From positions 1-33,506 of the forward strand of contig DATIGQ010000173.1 of the NCBI GenBank assembly GCA_035454605.1: a stretch of 33,506 bases of DNA, written 5' to 3'. Shown piece after piece: positions 1-8,296 of the stretch. The notes under the pieces were generated by a model. The model did no database searches, was not told the DNA's origin, and worked only from the letters and a program-made list of their open reading frames with translations. Within the stretch, counting starts at the first letter, position 1; every line of letters starts with the position of its first letter. Source of the stretch: Terriglobales bacterium (GTDB lineage: Bacteria; Acidobacteriota; Terriglobia; Terriglobales; Acidobacteriaceae). A program made the translations under genes and the position numbers.

Positions 1-560
1 TACCGTCCCTTGCGGAAGCTCTTCACATGGGGCCGGCCGCCCGGCCGGGGTGCGCCGGGTTGGTAGTCCTTGGGGAAGATCACCACGTAGCGGCGCCCGC
101 CTTCGCCCTGGCTCTCGCTGCGCAGGTCGGGATAATCGCGCACGGCCAGGTGCAGCACCCGGCGCTCGCGCGCGGTCATGGGGCTGAATTCGTAGGGCAT
201 GCCCGTCTTGCGCACCTTCTCCGCGGCTACCGAAGCGGTCATCCTCAGCTCTTCCAACCGCAACGCCTTGTAGTTCTGGCAGTCGAAACTGAGCTTGTCG
301 TGCTCCTCGGGCTCCAAGCGCAACGCCTTGAGGGCGATGTGCTCCATGGCGCGTAGCAGGTCGGCGCCGCGCTCCAGCACCAGCGGGCTGTCCGGTCCGG
401 AGAGCTCCACCAGGATCTCAGGCGTTTCCCAATCGCGGTCTGCGGGCACCGGCGGATCCACCACGATGCGGTAGCGCAGGCGGAAGCCGCCGTCGGTGAC
501 CAGTATCTTCAGGAGCTGCTCGATCTTGCGCGCTGCGGTGACCTTGTCGGCAATGGGCAT
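1..560 (-). CDS. jag: Jag/KhpB-like RNA-binding protein (KH-R3H), 3' end at window edge
   Basis: My translation from the ATG at 560 begins MPIADKVTAARKIEQLL and stays open to base 1 (186 codons). The C-terminal half has the R3H signature: TGMPYEFSPMTARERRVLH (RxxxH) followed by a SxGEGGRRYVVIFP strand, typical of SpoIIIJ-associated Jag/KhpB. A KH-like region precedes it, but its GxxG loop is degenerate (LVLERGADLL). The last codons read KSFRKGR and then TA, so the next base could complete a stop; the gene may end at the window edge or run on. A TAA lies in frame just upstream of the ATG with no other start codon between, so this start is secure. It lies 47 bp after yidC in the same direction, its usual position. 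Known homologues bind RNA and affect envelope and cell-division gene expression; that role here is inferred. Confidence 0.85.
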   Translation of the reverse strand, partial: MPIADKVTAARKIEQLLKILVTDGGFRLRYRIVVDPPVPADRDWETPEILVELSGPDSPLVLERGADLLRAMEHIALKALRLEPEEHDKLSFDCQNYKALRLEELRMTASVAAEKVRKTGMPYEFSPMTARERRVLHLAVRDYPDLRSESQGEGGRRYVVIFPKDYQPGAPRPGGRPHVKSFRKGR

Positions 561-607
561 GGCGGTGGGTTCGGAGAACCTCGATTATAAAAGCTGCTTC
601 ACGTCTT

Positions 608-2365
608 TCACTTCTTGCGCTTCTGCTGCCTCTTTTCGATTTCCGCGCGCATCTCGCGCCCAAAACCTGAGCGATTGACCAGGATCTGCTGCACGAAGCT
701 GATGACGTTGCCGGCCGACCAGTACAGGCCCAACCCGGCCGAGAGATTGACGCTGATCACGCCCAGCATGATCGGCATCATCACGCTCATCATCTTCTGC
801 TGCATGGGGTCCATGCCCGCCTGCGGCGTGATGCGCTGTACCAGGAACATGCTCACCACGATGCCGATGGGCAGCAGGTAATACGGGTCGGGCGCGGCCA
901 GGTCCCGGATCCAGAGCCAGGGGGCGTGCCGCAACTCGATGGCCACGGTCAGCATGGTGTAGAACGCGATCAGGAACGGAAACTGCAGCAGCATGGGAAT
1001 GCAGCCGCCAGCGGGGTTGATCTTCTCTCGCTTGTAGAGCGCGGCGATCTCCGCATTCATCTCCTGTTTCTTGGGATCGTTGAACTTGTACTTCTTGTAC
1101 TTTTCCTGCACCGCCTTGATCTGCGGCGCCACCTTCTGCATCTTGAGCGCCGACTTCATGCTGGAGAGTCGCAGCGGCAGCAGGGCGACGTTGATGATCA
1201 CGGTGAGGATCAGGATGGACCAGCCCCAGTTCGCCACCCAGTGGTCGTGCGTCCACTTCAGCCACAGGAACAGGGGGCGCGCGATGAAGCTGAAAAAGCC
1301 GAAGTCCACCAGTCCCTTGAGGTCGGGTGACCAGCCCTGGTCGGTGGCCAGCGAAGTGGCATGCACCGAGCCCAGCACGTCCAGGCTCTTGGGTCCGACG
1401 AAGACGCGGGTGCTGGTGTGGCCGCGCGGGTCGCCCGTGGCCGCTCCCAGGATGTCCACCGGCTTCTTGTCGCCTTCGGGCTTGGCCGGGTCGGCCGGTA
1501 CTTCCAAACCTTCGTGCAGCGTGACCAGGGCCGAGTCATCGGGGTCATCGGGCAGGAAGACTACGCCGAAATACTGGCCCTCGACTCCGGCCCAGTGCAG
1601 CGGACCGGGAACGGTGTTGCCGCCACTCACTTTCTTGGCTTCCAGGCGTTCGATCTTGCCGCCGTTCTGCCACACGACCCTCGAGTGCGCGAACTCCGCG
1701 GGAGTGTGCTGGTCGCCGAAGGCCGAGGGCCACGCCGGATAGGCTGGCTGCGCTACCCCCTTGTGCGTGACCGAGGTCTCCACTTGCACCACGTACGAGT
1801 GGTCGAAGTGGAAGACCTTGCGGACGCTGGTTTCGCCTTCCGCATACTCGAAGGTGATGTCCGCCGGAGCGCTGAGCGTGCCGCTCGCCGGGGTTACATA
1901 CAGCGCCTCGTTGAGCTTCTTGCGCAGGGCGGCGTCATAGGTCCACAGCGAGAGCGGATATCCGTACTTCTCCGCCGAGAGCGCGTGCACCAGTTCGAGC
2001 GGTTGTCCTCGGGGCTTGTCCTGGAACTGCTTCAGGACCCAGGATTTCACCTGCGCGCCGCGGTTGGTGAACGTGATGCGGTAAAGGTCGTTTTCGATGA
2101 CGACTTCCGACTCGGCCTGAGCCTGTACGGTCGCGACAGCCGTTTCTGCAGCCGGGCCCGGCGGCGCTTCGGCGGGAGCCGATGCGACAACCGGCGTTGG
2201 AGCCTCCGTCGTGGCTTCGGGCGCCGCCGGCGGCGGCGGCTGTTTCTGCACGTAGCGCGAAACCAGCGGCTGCATGACCATCAGCACCAGGAACGTGAGC
2301 GCGAAGGCCAGCAGCAGGCGCTTCTCCGTGCCGGGATCTTGCTGGGGATTCTGGAACTCGCTCAA
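608..2365 (-). CDS. yidC: Membrane protein insertase YidC
   Basis: 585 aa, the length of a Gram-negative YidC. It inserts membrane proteins with or without the Sec translocon in the inner membrane. The N-terminus has one membrane segment ([16 protein letters not shown], about residues 17-32), then a Pro/Ala-rich linker and a large periplasmic beta domain (about 75-340). The C-terminal 60 kDa-inner-membrane-protein core has the usual segments: [53 protein letters not shown] and [17 protein letters not shown], ending in a basic tail (QQKRKK). The position I align with the conserved groove arginine (E. coli Arg366) reads Asn392, with Arg399 nearby. The start overlaps the yidD stop by four bases, indicating translational coupling. 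Confidence 0.97.
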   Translation of the reverse strand: MSEFQNPQQDPGTEKRLLLAFALTFLVLMVMQPLVSRYVQKQPPPPAAPEATTEAPTPVVASAPAEAPPGPAAETAVATVQAQAESEVVIENDLYRITFTNRGAQVKSWVLKQFQDKPRGQPLELVHALSAEKYGYPLSLWTYDAALRKKLNEALYVTPASGTLSAPADITFEYAEGETSVRKVFHFDHSYVVQVETSVTHKGVAQPAYPAWPSAFGDQHTPAEFAHSRVVWQNGGKIERLEAKKVSGGNTVPGPLHWAGVEGQYFGVVFLPDDPDDSALVTLHEGLEVPADPAKPEGDKKPVDILGAATGDPRGHTSTRVFVGPKSLDVLGSVHATSLATDQGWSPDLKGLVDFGFFSFIARPLFLWLKWTHDHWVANWGWSILILTVIINVALLPLRLSSMKSALKMQKVAPQIKAVQEKYKKYKFNDPKKQEMNAEIAALYKREKINPAGGCIPMLLQFPFLIAFYTMLTVAIELRHAPWLWIRDLAAPDPYYLLPIGIVVSMFLVQRITPQAGMDPMQQKMMSVMMPIMLGVISVNLSAGLGLYWSAGNVISFVQQILVNRSGFGREMRAEIEKRQQKRKK

Positions 2366-2610
2366 ATCGTGTCCGCCTTAAGTGGGCTGGGGGACTCCGG
2401 GGCGGGGACGGGATCGTAGCCACCGCGCGCCAAGGGATGGCAGCGCAGCAGGCGCCACACGGCGAGCGCCGATCCCCGCAACGCGCCGTGCCTCTCCACC
2501 GCCTCCAGAGCGTACTCCGAGCAGGTCGGGGTGTAGCGGCAGGCCGGCGGCAGCAGCGGCGAGAGCAGCCGCTTGTACACGCGCAAAAACAGTGTCAGCA
2601 CGAACTTCAT
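2362..2610 (-). CDS. yidD: Membrane protein insertion efficiency factor YidD
   Basis: 82 aa. It has the YidD family pattern: an amphipathic N-terminus ([20 protein letters not shown]), then the cysteine-containing core [22 protein letters not shown], and the conserved [17 protein letters not shown] near the C-terminus. YidD is a small inner-membrane-associated protein thought to assist YidC. The gene overlaps rnpA upstream (ATG at 2610 inside the rnpA stop) and yidC downstream, each by four bases, so rnpA-yidD-yidC looks translationally coupled. This gene order is conserved across bacteria. Confidence 0.96.
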   Translation of the reverse strand: MKFVLTLFLRVYKRLLSPLLPPACRYTPTCSEYALEAVERHGALRGSALAVWRLLRCHPLARGGYDPVPAPESPSPLKADTI

Positions 2611-2999
2611 CTCTCGATCGGCTGCCTCACCAGCTTGCGGATGGCGGCGAATGCGCCTTCCGTCTCCGCTACCAGCAGCGCGAATTCCAGGTCCAGCGCC
2701 GAGCGCTTGGGATGGATCACCACGTCCACGGGTGCATCCAGCAACGTCAGCCGGCGGCGCACCGCCTCGCGCAGGCGCCGGCGCAGGCGGTTGCGCATCA
2801 CCGCGCCGCCCAGCACCTTGCCCACGGTGAGCCCCACGCGCGGGCCTCCGTCCGGCTCACGACGGCGAAAGAACACGGTCATGTGCCCGGTGAAGTGCTT
2901 GCGTCCCCGGCGATACACCTGGTCGAAATCGCCCCGGCGCAACAGGCGCACCGACCGCGGGAACCGTTGCGAGATCGCCGAATCTGGCTCGTGGACCAC
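2607..2999 (-). CDS. rnpA: Ribonuclease P protein component
   Basis: The protein subunit of RNase P, which trims the 5' leader of pre-tRNA. Family hallmarks are visible: [20 protein letters not shown] at the N-terminus, the RNR-type motif as [19 protein letters not shown], and a [15 protein letters not shown] strand near the end. The frame is open far upstream, through rpmH. I chose GTG at 2999 because it is the nearest start before the conserved FPRS block and lies 17 bp after the rpmH stop; this gives 130 aa, a normal size. GTG within the FPRSV motif would remove conserved residues. No clear Shine-Dalgarno precedes GTG 2999, so the exact start is uncertain. Cotranscription with rpmH is expected. 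Confidence 0.9.
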   Translation of the reverse strand: MVHEPDSAISQRFPRSVRLLRRGDFDQVYRRGRKHFTGHMTVFFRRREPDGGPRVGLTVGKVLGGAVMRNRLRRRLREAVRRRLTLLDAPVDVVIHPKRSALDLEFALLVAETEGAFAAIRKLVRQPIER

Positions 3000-3016
3000 A
3001 ACCGGAGGACGCGTGC

Positions 3017-3172
3017 CTACTCGCGGAAGCCGGGCCGCACCGAGACGCGCTTGCGCCCCCGGGCTCGACGCCGCGACAGCACTTTGCGCCCGCCCTGGGT
3101 CCTCATGCGCTTGCGGAAACCGTGCGTCTTCGACCGCCGCCGGCGGTTGGGCTGAAACGTACGCTTGGGCAT
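3017..3172 (-). CDS. rpmH: 50S ribosomal protein L34
   Basis: A 51-aa, very basic protein. The translation begins [19 protein letters not shown] and ends [12 protein letters not shown]; MKRTFQPxxRRRxKTHGFRxRM and GRxVLxRRRxKGRxxL are the L34 hallmarks, so the identity is secure. L34 is a late-assembling protein of the large ribosomal subunit. It is the first gene of the minus-strand cassette, followed by rnpA. An AGGAG sits 11 bases before the ATG. The rnpA frame is open through the whole gene, as in Thermus where rnpA and rpmH overlap, but no usable rnpA start is seen near the rpmH start. Confidence 0.97.
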   Translation of the reverse strand: MPKRTFQPNRRRRSKTHGFRKRMRTQGGRKVLSRRRARGRKRVSVRPGFRE

Positions 3173-3219
3173 GGATGATTGCGCTCCTGCTCAGATCTAC
3201 GCTGTGTGAACGAACGCTC

Positions 3220-3249
3220 AGTATAAAGGATGGCGCGCGCAGCCCGCAA
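3220..3249 (-). promoter_or_regulatory. Predicted sigma70-type promoter of the rpmH-rnpA-yidD-yidC-jag operon
   Basis: On the minus strand, TATACT at 3225-3220 matches a -10 element (5 of 6). TTGCGG at 3249-3244 is a weak -35 (3 of 6) with an 18-bp spacer. Transcription would start near 3213, about 40 bases before the rpmH ATG. It is divergent from the arsC gene. Confidence 0.5.
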
Positions 3250-3286
3250 ACCTCCCGGGTGTAATCCTTTTGTAACACTCGCGGTC

Positions 3287-3292
3287 TACAAT
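3287..3292 (+). promoter_or_regulatory. Predicted -10 element of arsC (leaderless arrangement)
   Basis: TACAAT (5 of 6 to TATAAT) ends seven bases before the arsC ATG, so transcription would begin at or next to the start codon. No good -35 is visible at 16-18 bp, and there is no Shine-Dalgarno between the element and the ATG. Confidence 0.45.
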
Positions 3293-3299
3293 CTGGCCG

Positions 3300-3719
3300 A
3301 TGTCCAAGCCCCGCGTTCTCTTCCTTTGCACCGGCAACTCGGCCCGCAGCCAGATGGCCGAGGGCCTGCTGCGCCAACTGGCGGGCGAGCGCTTCGAAGT
3401 GTTCAGCGCGGGTACGCATCCGGTGGGATTGAATCCGCTGGCGGTCGAGGCCATGCGCGAACTGGGTGTGGACATCTCTGCGCAGCGATCCAAGAACGTG
3501 CGCGAGTTCGTGGGCCAGCCCATGCACTACGTCATCACCGTGTGCGACCACGCGCGCGAACACTGCCCCGTGTTTCCCGGCGCGTACAAGGTGCTGCATT
3601 GGGGACTCGAGGATCCGGCCGCCGTCACCGGCTCGCAGGACGAGAAGCTCGTCGTGTTTCGCCGCGTGCGCGATGAAGTGGCGGAGCGAATTCGAGCGGA
3701 ACTTCTTTCTCCACGCTGA
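3300..3719 (+). CDS. arsC: Arsenate reductase, thioredoxin-dependent (low-molecular-weight phosphatase fold)
   Basis: 139 aa. The N-terminal P-loop CTGNSARS (CX5R) starts at Cys10, with a second pair at Cys82 and Cys89 (VCDHAREHC). These are the same positions as the three redox cysteines of S. aureus pI258 ArsC. This supports reduction of arsenate to arsenite with electrons from thioredoxin, rather than a plain tyrosine phosphatase. The Asp of the phosphatase-fold general-acid loop appears in GLEDPAA. It lies alone between the rpmH operon and dnaA, without arsB, acr3 or arsR nearby. The start is the first ATG and directly follows a -10-like box, suggesting a leaderless mRNA. A housekeeping protein phosphatase role remains possible but is less likely given the cysteine triad. 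Confidence 0.92.
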   Translation: MSKPRVLFLCTGNSARSQMAEGLLRQLAGERFEVFSAGTHPVGLNPLAVEAMRELGVDISAQRSKNVREFVGQPMHYVITVCDHAREHCPVFPGAYKVLHWGLEDPAAVTGSQDEKLVVFRRVRDEVAERIRAELLSPR

Positions 3720-3744
3720 CGCGGCAGATTGTAGAGAACACTTG

Positions 3745-3790
3745 GTCTACCGTTCGTAGTTCACAGTTCATCGTTCGCACTTCACCATTC
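3745..3790 (+). repeat. Degenerate dispersed repeat (GTTC-rich, A-module)
   Basis: A run of short GTTC/ACTTC units (GTTCGTAGTTCACAGTTC and similar) resembling the better-preserved copies at 22826 and 24784. It lies just after arsC, upstream of the dnaA promoter region. The rest of the 293-bp arsC-dnaA gap holds the two predicted dnaA promoters; I see no DnaA boxes there. Confidence 0.45.
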
Positions 3791-3868
3791 CCGTATCGCA
3801 GATCGCATCTCACCAGTCCTACATGCACCACTCAGGCACCACTCTCGCGCTATTAACCCATTAGGGAC

Positions 3869-3896
3869 TTGACGAATTCCTGTCCGCGCGTTCAAT
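3869..3896 (+). promoter_or_regulatory. Predicted dnaA promoter P1
   Basis: TTGACG (5 of 6 to the -35 consensus) at 3869-3874, a 16-bp spacer, and TTCAAT (4 of 6 to the -10) at 3891-3896. Transcription would start near 3903, giving dnaA a leader of about 110 bases. Confidence 0.5.
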
Positions 3897-3953
3897 AGAG
3901 GCGACACTGACGATCGCTTCTGCGCTCGCGTCCCTCCAAGAAAAAAGTTTTCG

Positions 3954-3962
3954 TGCTAGGAT
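3954..3962 (+). promoter_or_regulatory. Predicted dnaA promoter P2 (extended -10, CGTGCTAG type)
   Basis: TGCTAGGAT is an extended -10 (TGnTAnnnT), preceded by an A/T run (AAAAAAGTTTTC) that could act as an UP-like element. The surrounding TTTCGTGCTAG string recurs upstream of gyrA at 29728-29738, and CGTGCTAG recurs upstream of the last gene of the window. Confidence 0.4.
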
Positions 3963-4012
3963 GCAGCGCGGTCTGAATTCATCCATCATCGGAAAGTTCC
4001 TTAGGCTCGCAC

Positions 4013-5386
4013 ATGTCTCTTTCGTCCGCCGCAGCAGCTGCCGCCAATCCGTGGGCGCGAATCCTGGATCGGCTGCAGCAGAAAGTCACGCGGCACTCCT
4101 ACGACACCTGGCTGCGGCCCACGCGCTTCAGCCACACCCGCGGCAAGATCCTTGTAGTCCGCGTGCCCACGCCCGAGTTCGCCCACCTGGGCGACAAGTA
4201 CGGCGACGTCATTCACGAAGCCATCGAGCTGCTGGGCATGGACTTCGAGGACGTGGAATTCGTCACCCCCGACCAGGATCCGGCGGCGCCCCCGCTGCGC
4301 CAGGATGGCGGCTTCGCGGCCGTCGGCACCAGCGGACGCGTGGTGCAGGGACGCTTCGACTGGGATGGCGCCGCGCAGCTCAACCCGCGCTACACCTTCG
4401 ACGCTTTCGTCATCGGCGCCGGCAACCAGTTCGCGCACGCCGCGGCGCTGGCCGTGGCGGAGCGTCCCTCGCGCGCCTACAACCCGCTGTTCCTGTACGG
4501 CGGCGTGGGCATGGGCAAGACCCACCTGATGCAGGCCATCGGGCACGAGATCAAGCGCCGCGAGCCGCAGCGCTCCATCTGCTACCTGTCGAGCGAGAAG
4601 TTCACCAACGAGGTCATCCACTCGCTGCGCTACGACAAGATGTCCAGCTTCCGCGACCGCTTCCGCAACATGGATGTGCTGCTCATCGATGACATCCAGT
4701 TCCTGGCGCAGAAAGAGCGGACCCAGGAAGAGTTCTTCCACACCTTCAACGCGCTGCATGAGGCGCAGAAGCAGATCGTGATCGCCAGCGACCGCCCGCC
4801 CAAGGAACTGGCGGAGATCGAGGACCGCCTGCGCTCGCGCTTCGAGTGGGGACTGATTGCGGATATCCAGCCGCCCGACCTCGAAACCAAGGTCGCCATT
4901 CTGCAGAAGAAGGCCGAGGGGGAGCGCGTTCCGCTGCCCACCGACGTGGCCCTCTACATCGCCTCCAACATCCGCTCCAACGTGCGCGAACTGGAAGGGG
5001 CGCTCATCCGCCTGATTGCCTATTCCTCGCTCACCGCCACGCCGCTGAATTTGCAGACGGCGCAGCAGGTGCTGAAGAACATCATCGACTCGCAGACCCG
5101 CAAGGTGACCATCGATTCCATCCAGAAGGCGGTAGCGGAACAGTTCGGCATGCGGGTAGCGGAGATCAAGGCGCGCAACAACTCACGCGCGGTGGTCTAT
5201 CCGCGGCAGATCGCCATGTACCTGTCCAAGCATCTGACCGACTGCTCGCTGCCGGAGATCGGCCGCCAGTTCGGCGGCAAGCACCACACCACCGTCATGC
5301 ATTCGGTGGACAAGATCGAGCACGTTCGCAAGACCGACAAAGATTTGAACAGGCTGCTCAACAAGCTGACCGAGACCCTGACCTGA
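4013..5386 (+). CDS. dnaA: Chromosomal replication initiator protein DnaA
   Basis: 457 aa, typical length. Domain I (about residues 10-85) contains the SYDTWLRPT segment. A linker follows, then the AAA+ domain from about residue 130: [14 protein letters not shown], Walker [10 protein letters not shown] (about 163-171), Walker [10 protein letters not shown] (about 223-231), and the sensor II region with [11 protein letters not shown]. Domain IV ends with the DNA-binding signature [16 protein letters not shown] (about 423). DnaA-ATP binds oriC and opens the duplex. ATG 4013 gives a normal N-terminus, although the upstream Shine-Dalgarno is weak. It is divergent from the rpmH operon with arsC between, and is followed 296 bp later by dnaN. 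Confidence 0.98.
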   Translation: MSLSSAAAAAANPWARILDRLQQKVTRHSYDTWLRPTRFSHTRGKILVVRVPTPEFAHLGDKYGDVIHEAIELLGMDFEDVEFVTPDQDPAAPPLRQDGGFAAVGTSGRVVQGRFDWDGAAQLNPRYTFDAFVIGAGNQFAHAAALAVAERPSRAYNPLFLYGGVGMGKTHLMQAIGHEIKRREPQRSICYLSSEKFTNEVIHSLRYDKMSSFRDRFRNMDVLLIDDIQFLAQKERTQEEFFHTFNALHEAQKQIVIASDRPPKELAEIEDRLRSRFEWGLIADIQPPDLETKVAILQKKAEGERVPLPTDVALYIASNIRSNVRELEGALIRLIAYSSLTATPLNLQTAQQVLKNIIDSQTRKVTIDSIQKAVAEQFGMRVAEIKARNNSRAVVYPRQIAMYLSKHLTDCSLPEIGRQFGGKHHTTVMHSVDKIEHVRKTDKDLNRLLNKLTETLT

Positions 5387-5682
5387 TGTCCTGTGGTCTG
5401 AACGCCGTTTTCCACCCGTTTCGAGCCGCCACCGCTGTGGAATACCTGTGGAAGGCCAAGCATAGCCGAGCCGTCATCCGGGATGGCGCCAAGCCTTCCA
5501 GAGTTTTGGGGCTCCTGCGGCCGCGTTCGACACAGGCGGTCGAACGGATTACGGTCTTGTGAACGAACAGCTTGGCGCTGATTCCCACATTTCTTCAGCG
5601 CCTGCTGCTACGGCTTTATGGGTCTATGATTTTGATGTAACGTAACGGAAGCAGTCCTAACCGCCCAAGGACAAACTGGACT
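5387..5682 (+). other. dnaA-dnaN intergenic region, candidate oriC
   Basis: Three sites carry the TCCACA/TGTGGA core of DnaA boxes or close to it: TTTTCCACC at 5408-5416, and TGTGGAATA (5436-5444) and TGTGGAAGG (5447-5455) in the opposite direction, 11 bp apart. None is a perfect TTATCCACA. A more AT-rich stretch (5611-5650, with TTTATG, TATGAT and TTTGATGTAA) could serve as the unwinding element and also holds a -10-like TATGAT (5625-5630) for dnaN. The position between dnaA and dnaN, with genes diverging around it, fits a bacterial origin. Cumulative GC skew and a DnaA footprint would test it. Confidence 0.5.
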
Positions 5683-6801
5683 ATGGAGATATCCGTCAGC
5701 CGGTCGGATCTTCTGAAAGAACTTGCCACCACCCAGGGTGTGGTGGAACGCAAGGCCACCATTCCCATCCTGTCAAACCTGCTGCTGGAAGCCGAGGGTG
5801 ACAAGCTTTCCATCACAGCGACAGACCTGGACCTGAGCCTGCGCGTATCCTGTGCCGCGAAAGTCAAGAAAGACGGAGCCTGCACGGTGCCGGCGCGCAA
5901 GTTTCATGACTACGTGAAGCTGCTGCCGGACGGCGACTTGTCGCTCAAGCTTCTGGAAAACCACTGGGTCCAGCTCCGGCTGGGACGCTCCAACACCAAG
6001 ATGGTGGGCATGGCGCGCAGCAACTTCCCCAGCATGCCGCCGTTCCCTGCTGCCGGCACCATCAAGCTTCCGGCCAAGGTCCTGCAGATGCTGATCAGCA
6101 AGACCATCTTCGCTATCTCCAACGAGGAATCGCGTTACACGTTGAATGGCGCGCTAATGGTGCTGAAGCCCGAGTCCATCACCATGGTGGCCACTGACGG
6201 CCATCGCCTGGCGCACATCGAGAACACCGCGGCCAAGCCCGAGGGTTTGACCGGCGGCGAGATGCGAACGCTCATCCCTCGCAAGGCCATGAGCGAACTC
6301 AACACTCTGCTCGCGGATACGGACGCCGAATCCGTCGAGTTCGCGCGCGACGAATCCACGCTGCACTTCCGCGTTGGCGGGCGCCTGCTGGCCTCGCGCC
6401 AGCTCACCGGCCAGTTCCCCAACTTCGAAGCCGTGCTGCCCAAGGACAACACCAAGGTGGTGCGCGTGGCCTGCGACGAAATCTCCGGCGCCATCCAGCG
6501 CGTGGCCCAGTTCGCCGACGAGCGCTCCGGCGCCATCCGCCTGCGTTTGGAGAAAAACGAGCTCAAAGTATCGTCGTCGTCCATGGAGACCGGCGAATCC
6601 GAGGATTCGCTCGAAACCAGCTACGCCGCCGAGCCCATCACCATCGGCTTTAATTCGCATTACCTGCTGGACTTTCTCAAGGCCGTGGGCTCAGGCGACG
6701 TGGCCTTCGAGTTCAAGGACGAGCAGTCCGCCGGCCAGCTCCGCCCCGCTGACGGCGATCCGTACAAGTACCGCTACATCGTGATGCCCATGCGGATTTG
6801 A
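5683..6801 (+). CDS. dnaN: DNA polymerase III beta subunit (sliding clamp)
   Basis: 372 aa, family length, with the three beta-clamp domains in sequence. Recognisable blocks: TTQGVVERKATIPILSNLL near the N-terminus, RYTLNGALM and ATDGHRLA in domain 2, and the C-terminal YRYIVMPMRI, which contributes to the hydrophobic cleft that binds clamp partners. The homodimer rings DNA and tethers the polymerase. AAGGA lies upstream of the ATG. The downstream VWFA-related gene follows almost without a gap. Confidence 0.98.
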   Translation: MEISVSRSDLLKELATTQGVVERKATIPILSNLLLEAEGDKLSITATDLDLSLRVSCAAKVKKDGACTVPARKFHDYVKLLPDGDLSLKLLENHWVQLRLGRSNTKMVGMARSNFPSMPPFPAAGTIKLPAKVLQMLISKTIFAISNEESRYTLNGALMVLKPESITMVATDGHRLAHIENTAAKPEGLTGGEMRTLIPRKAMSELNTLLADTDAESVEFARDESTLHFRVGGRLLASRQLTGQFPNFEAVLPKDNTKVVRVACDEISGAIQRVAQFADERSGAIRLRLEKNELKVSSSSMETGESEDSLETSYAAEPITIGFNSHYLLDFLKAVGSGDVAFEFKDEQSAGQLRPADGDPYKYRYIVMPMRI

Positions 6802-6818
6802 GTTGCGACGAGAACGCG

Positions 6819-7754
6819 ATGCTTTCCCAATCGACGCGTCTTTGGGCCCCGGTTCTTGGGGCCCTTCTGGTTTCGGGGCTCGCCACCGCGGGCCAGCAAA
6901 GCCCAGCAGCGACATCGCCGACTAACGCTGCGCCATCCGCTCAGACCGGCTCAGTCTTTTTGGTTCTAAAGGATCGCCAGGGACACCCCGCGCAGGAAGC
7001 CTCGATGGCAAAGCAGGATTTTCAGGTAGAGGTTGGCGGCAAACCAACTGAAGTGTTGGAGATTCGGCCGGCGGACAGCATTCCTCTTCGTTTTGCGCTA
7101 CTGCTCGACCTTAGCAGGTCGAATGCGGAATTTCGCAAGAGCTACACGCGATTTGCCCTGAGTGTCGTTGGGCTCTTGCGGCAGACGATACGGGCGGGAG
7201 TTGACAGGGCACTGGTCATCGGGTTTCGGGACCAAGTCTCCACCGCGATGCCATTCGAACCGGATAGGCTTTCCACGCAGCTGCAGAAGGCGGATTTCAG
7301 CGGTGGTACGGCGCTATACGATGCCATTGTTTTCGCTTGTGCGGATTTGAGTAGCACCGGCCACGCGGATACGCGCCAGGTCATCCTGCTTGTCACGGAT
7401 GGCCTAGATAACTCTAGCAAACACACTCTGGAAGAGGCGAAGCAGGCAGCTTTGCGCGCCGGGGTTGTAGTCTACTCATTGAATCTGGCTTGGGATCGTA
7501 CACGACACGGACCGAGAGTCCTCAAGGAGTTGTCCCGGATCACCGGCGGCCGGGCTTTCGAACCTTATCACGCCGACGACTTGGAACATGCTGTGGATGA
7601 GCTTGGAGGAGACTTACGCAGTCAATACATGCTCGCTTTTCGGCCGATGAATACGATGGAAAAGCATAAGGTGCGCAAGCTAAAGATCAGGCTGTCGAAG
7701 GAGAGTAAGCTGCGTGTGCTGGCTCCAGAGGCGTATTTCGCGGCACCGAACTAG
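6819..7754 (+). CDS. Secreted VWFA-related-domain protein
   Basis: 311 aa from ATG 6819. The first residues (MLSQSTRLWAPVLGALLVSGLATAGQ) look like a signal peptide. A TTG at 6798 overlapping the dnaN stop would add seven polar residues and is less likely. The mature part starts with a beta-rich segment (VFLVLKDRQGHPAQEASMAKQDFQVEVGGKP), then a von Willebrand A fold with the MIDAS pattern DLSRS and TDGLDNSS. This arrangement matches the VWFA-related Acidobacterial domain family (TIGR03436), which is strongly expanded in this phylum and of unknown function. Probably periplasmic or secreted, mediating protein contacts through the metal site. Base composition looks less GC-rich than the flanking dnaN and yfiT-like genes. 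Confidence 0.8.
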   Translation: MLSQSTRLWAPVLGALLVSGLATAGQQSPAATSPTNAAPSAQTGSVFLVLKDRQGHPAQEASMAKQDFQVEVGGKPTEVLEIRPADSIPLRFALLLDLSRSNAEFRKSYTRFALSVVGLLRQTIRAGVDRALVIGFRDQVSTAMPFEPDRLSTQLQKADFSGGTALYDAIVFACADLSSTGHADTRQVILLVTDGLDNSSKHTLEEAKQAALRAGVVVYSLNLAWDRTRHGPRVLKELSRITGGRAFEPYHADDLEHAVDELGGDLRSQYMLAFRPMNTMEKHKVRKLKIRLSKESKLRVLAPEAYFAAPN

Positions 7755-7768
7755 AAGCTAGGAACTCC

Positions 7769-8296
7769 ATGGACCTTCGCTACCCCATCGGTCCCTTTGA
7801 TTGGAAAGGCTCCGCGACCGCAGACGATCGCCGCCGCTCCATCGAAGCCATTGAGCGCGCGCCGGCAGCGTTACGCGCGGCGCTTGCCGGCCTCTCCGCC
7901 GAGCAGCTCGACACTCCCTATCGTCCCGGCGGATGGACCGTGCGCCAGGTGGCCCACCACGTTCCGGAGAGCCACATGAACGCCTACATCCGCTTCAAAC
8001 TGGCGCTCACCGAAGACCAGCCCACCATCAAGCCCTACAACGAGAGCCTGTGGGCGCAGACGGCCGACGTCGGCCTAACGCCCATCGAGACCTCCCTCGC
8101 CATCCTGGACGCGCTGCATCAGCGCTGGGTGATCCTGCTGCGCTCGCTGGCGCCCTCGGACTTCGCCCGCACTTTCACCCATCCCGAGTACGGCAAGACT
8201 TACCCGCTGGACTGGGCGCTCGCCATGTACGCCTGGCACGGCGCGCACCACACGGCTCATATCACCTCGCTGCGTGAGCTTATGGGGTGGAAATGA
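7769..8296 (+). CDS. YfiT/DinB-like putative metal-dependent hydrolase (bacillithiol-transferase family)
   Basis: 175 aa. It shows the DinB four-helix fold pattern with YfiT-specific blocks: LRYPIGPFDW at the N-terminus, LDTPYRPGGWTVRQVAHHV, SHMNAYIRFKLAL, and AWHGAHHTAHI at the C-terminus. The histidines of these blocks are the probable metal ligands. B. subtilis relatives (YfiT/BstA) are nickel- or zinc-binding, and some transfer bacillithiol; whether this organism makes bacillithiol cannot be told from the window. The end overlaps the next gene by four bases (ATGA), so the two may be coupled. It is cytoplasmic, with no signal peptide. Confidence 0.85.
   Translation: MDLRYPIGPFDWKGSATADDRRRSIEAIERAPAALRAALAGLSAEQLDTPYRPGGWTVRQVAHHVPESHMNAYIRFKLALTEDQPTIKPYNESLWAQTADVGLTPIETSLAILDALHQRWVILLRSLAPSDFARTFTHPEYGKTYPLDWALAMYAWHGAHHTAHITSLRELMGWK

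Noticed and set aside
1361-2419. A 352-codon plus-strand frame opposite yidC
   Set aside because: Arg/Val-rich shadow of yidC with no domain and no ribosome-binding site.
2607-3599. RnpA as a long protein with rpmH nested inside it, as in Thermus
   Set aside because: The frame is open, but no ATG, GTG or TTG lies near the rpmH start, and GTG 2999 gives a normal-sized RnpA.
3720-4012. oriC in the arsC-dnaA gap
   Set aside because: I found no TGTGGA/TCCACA-type boxes there; the dnaA-dnaN gap has three.
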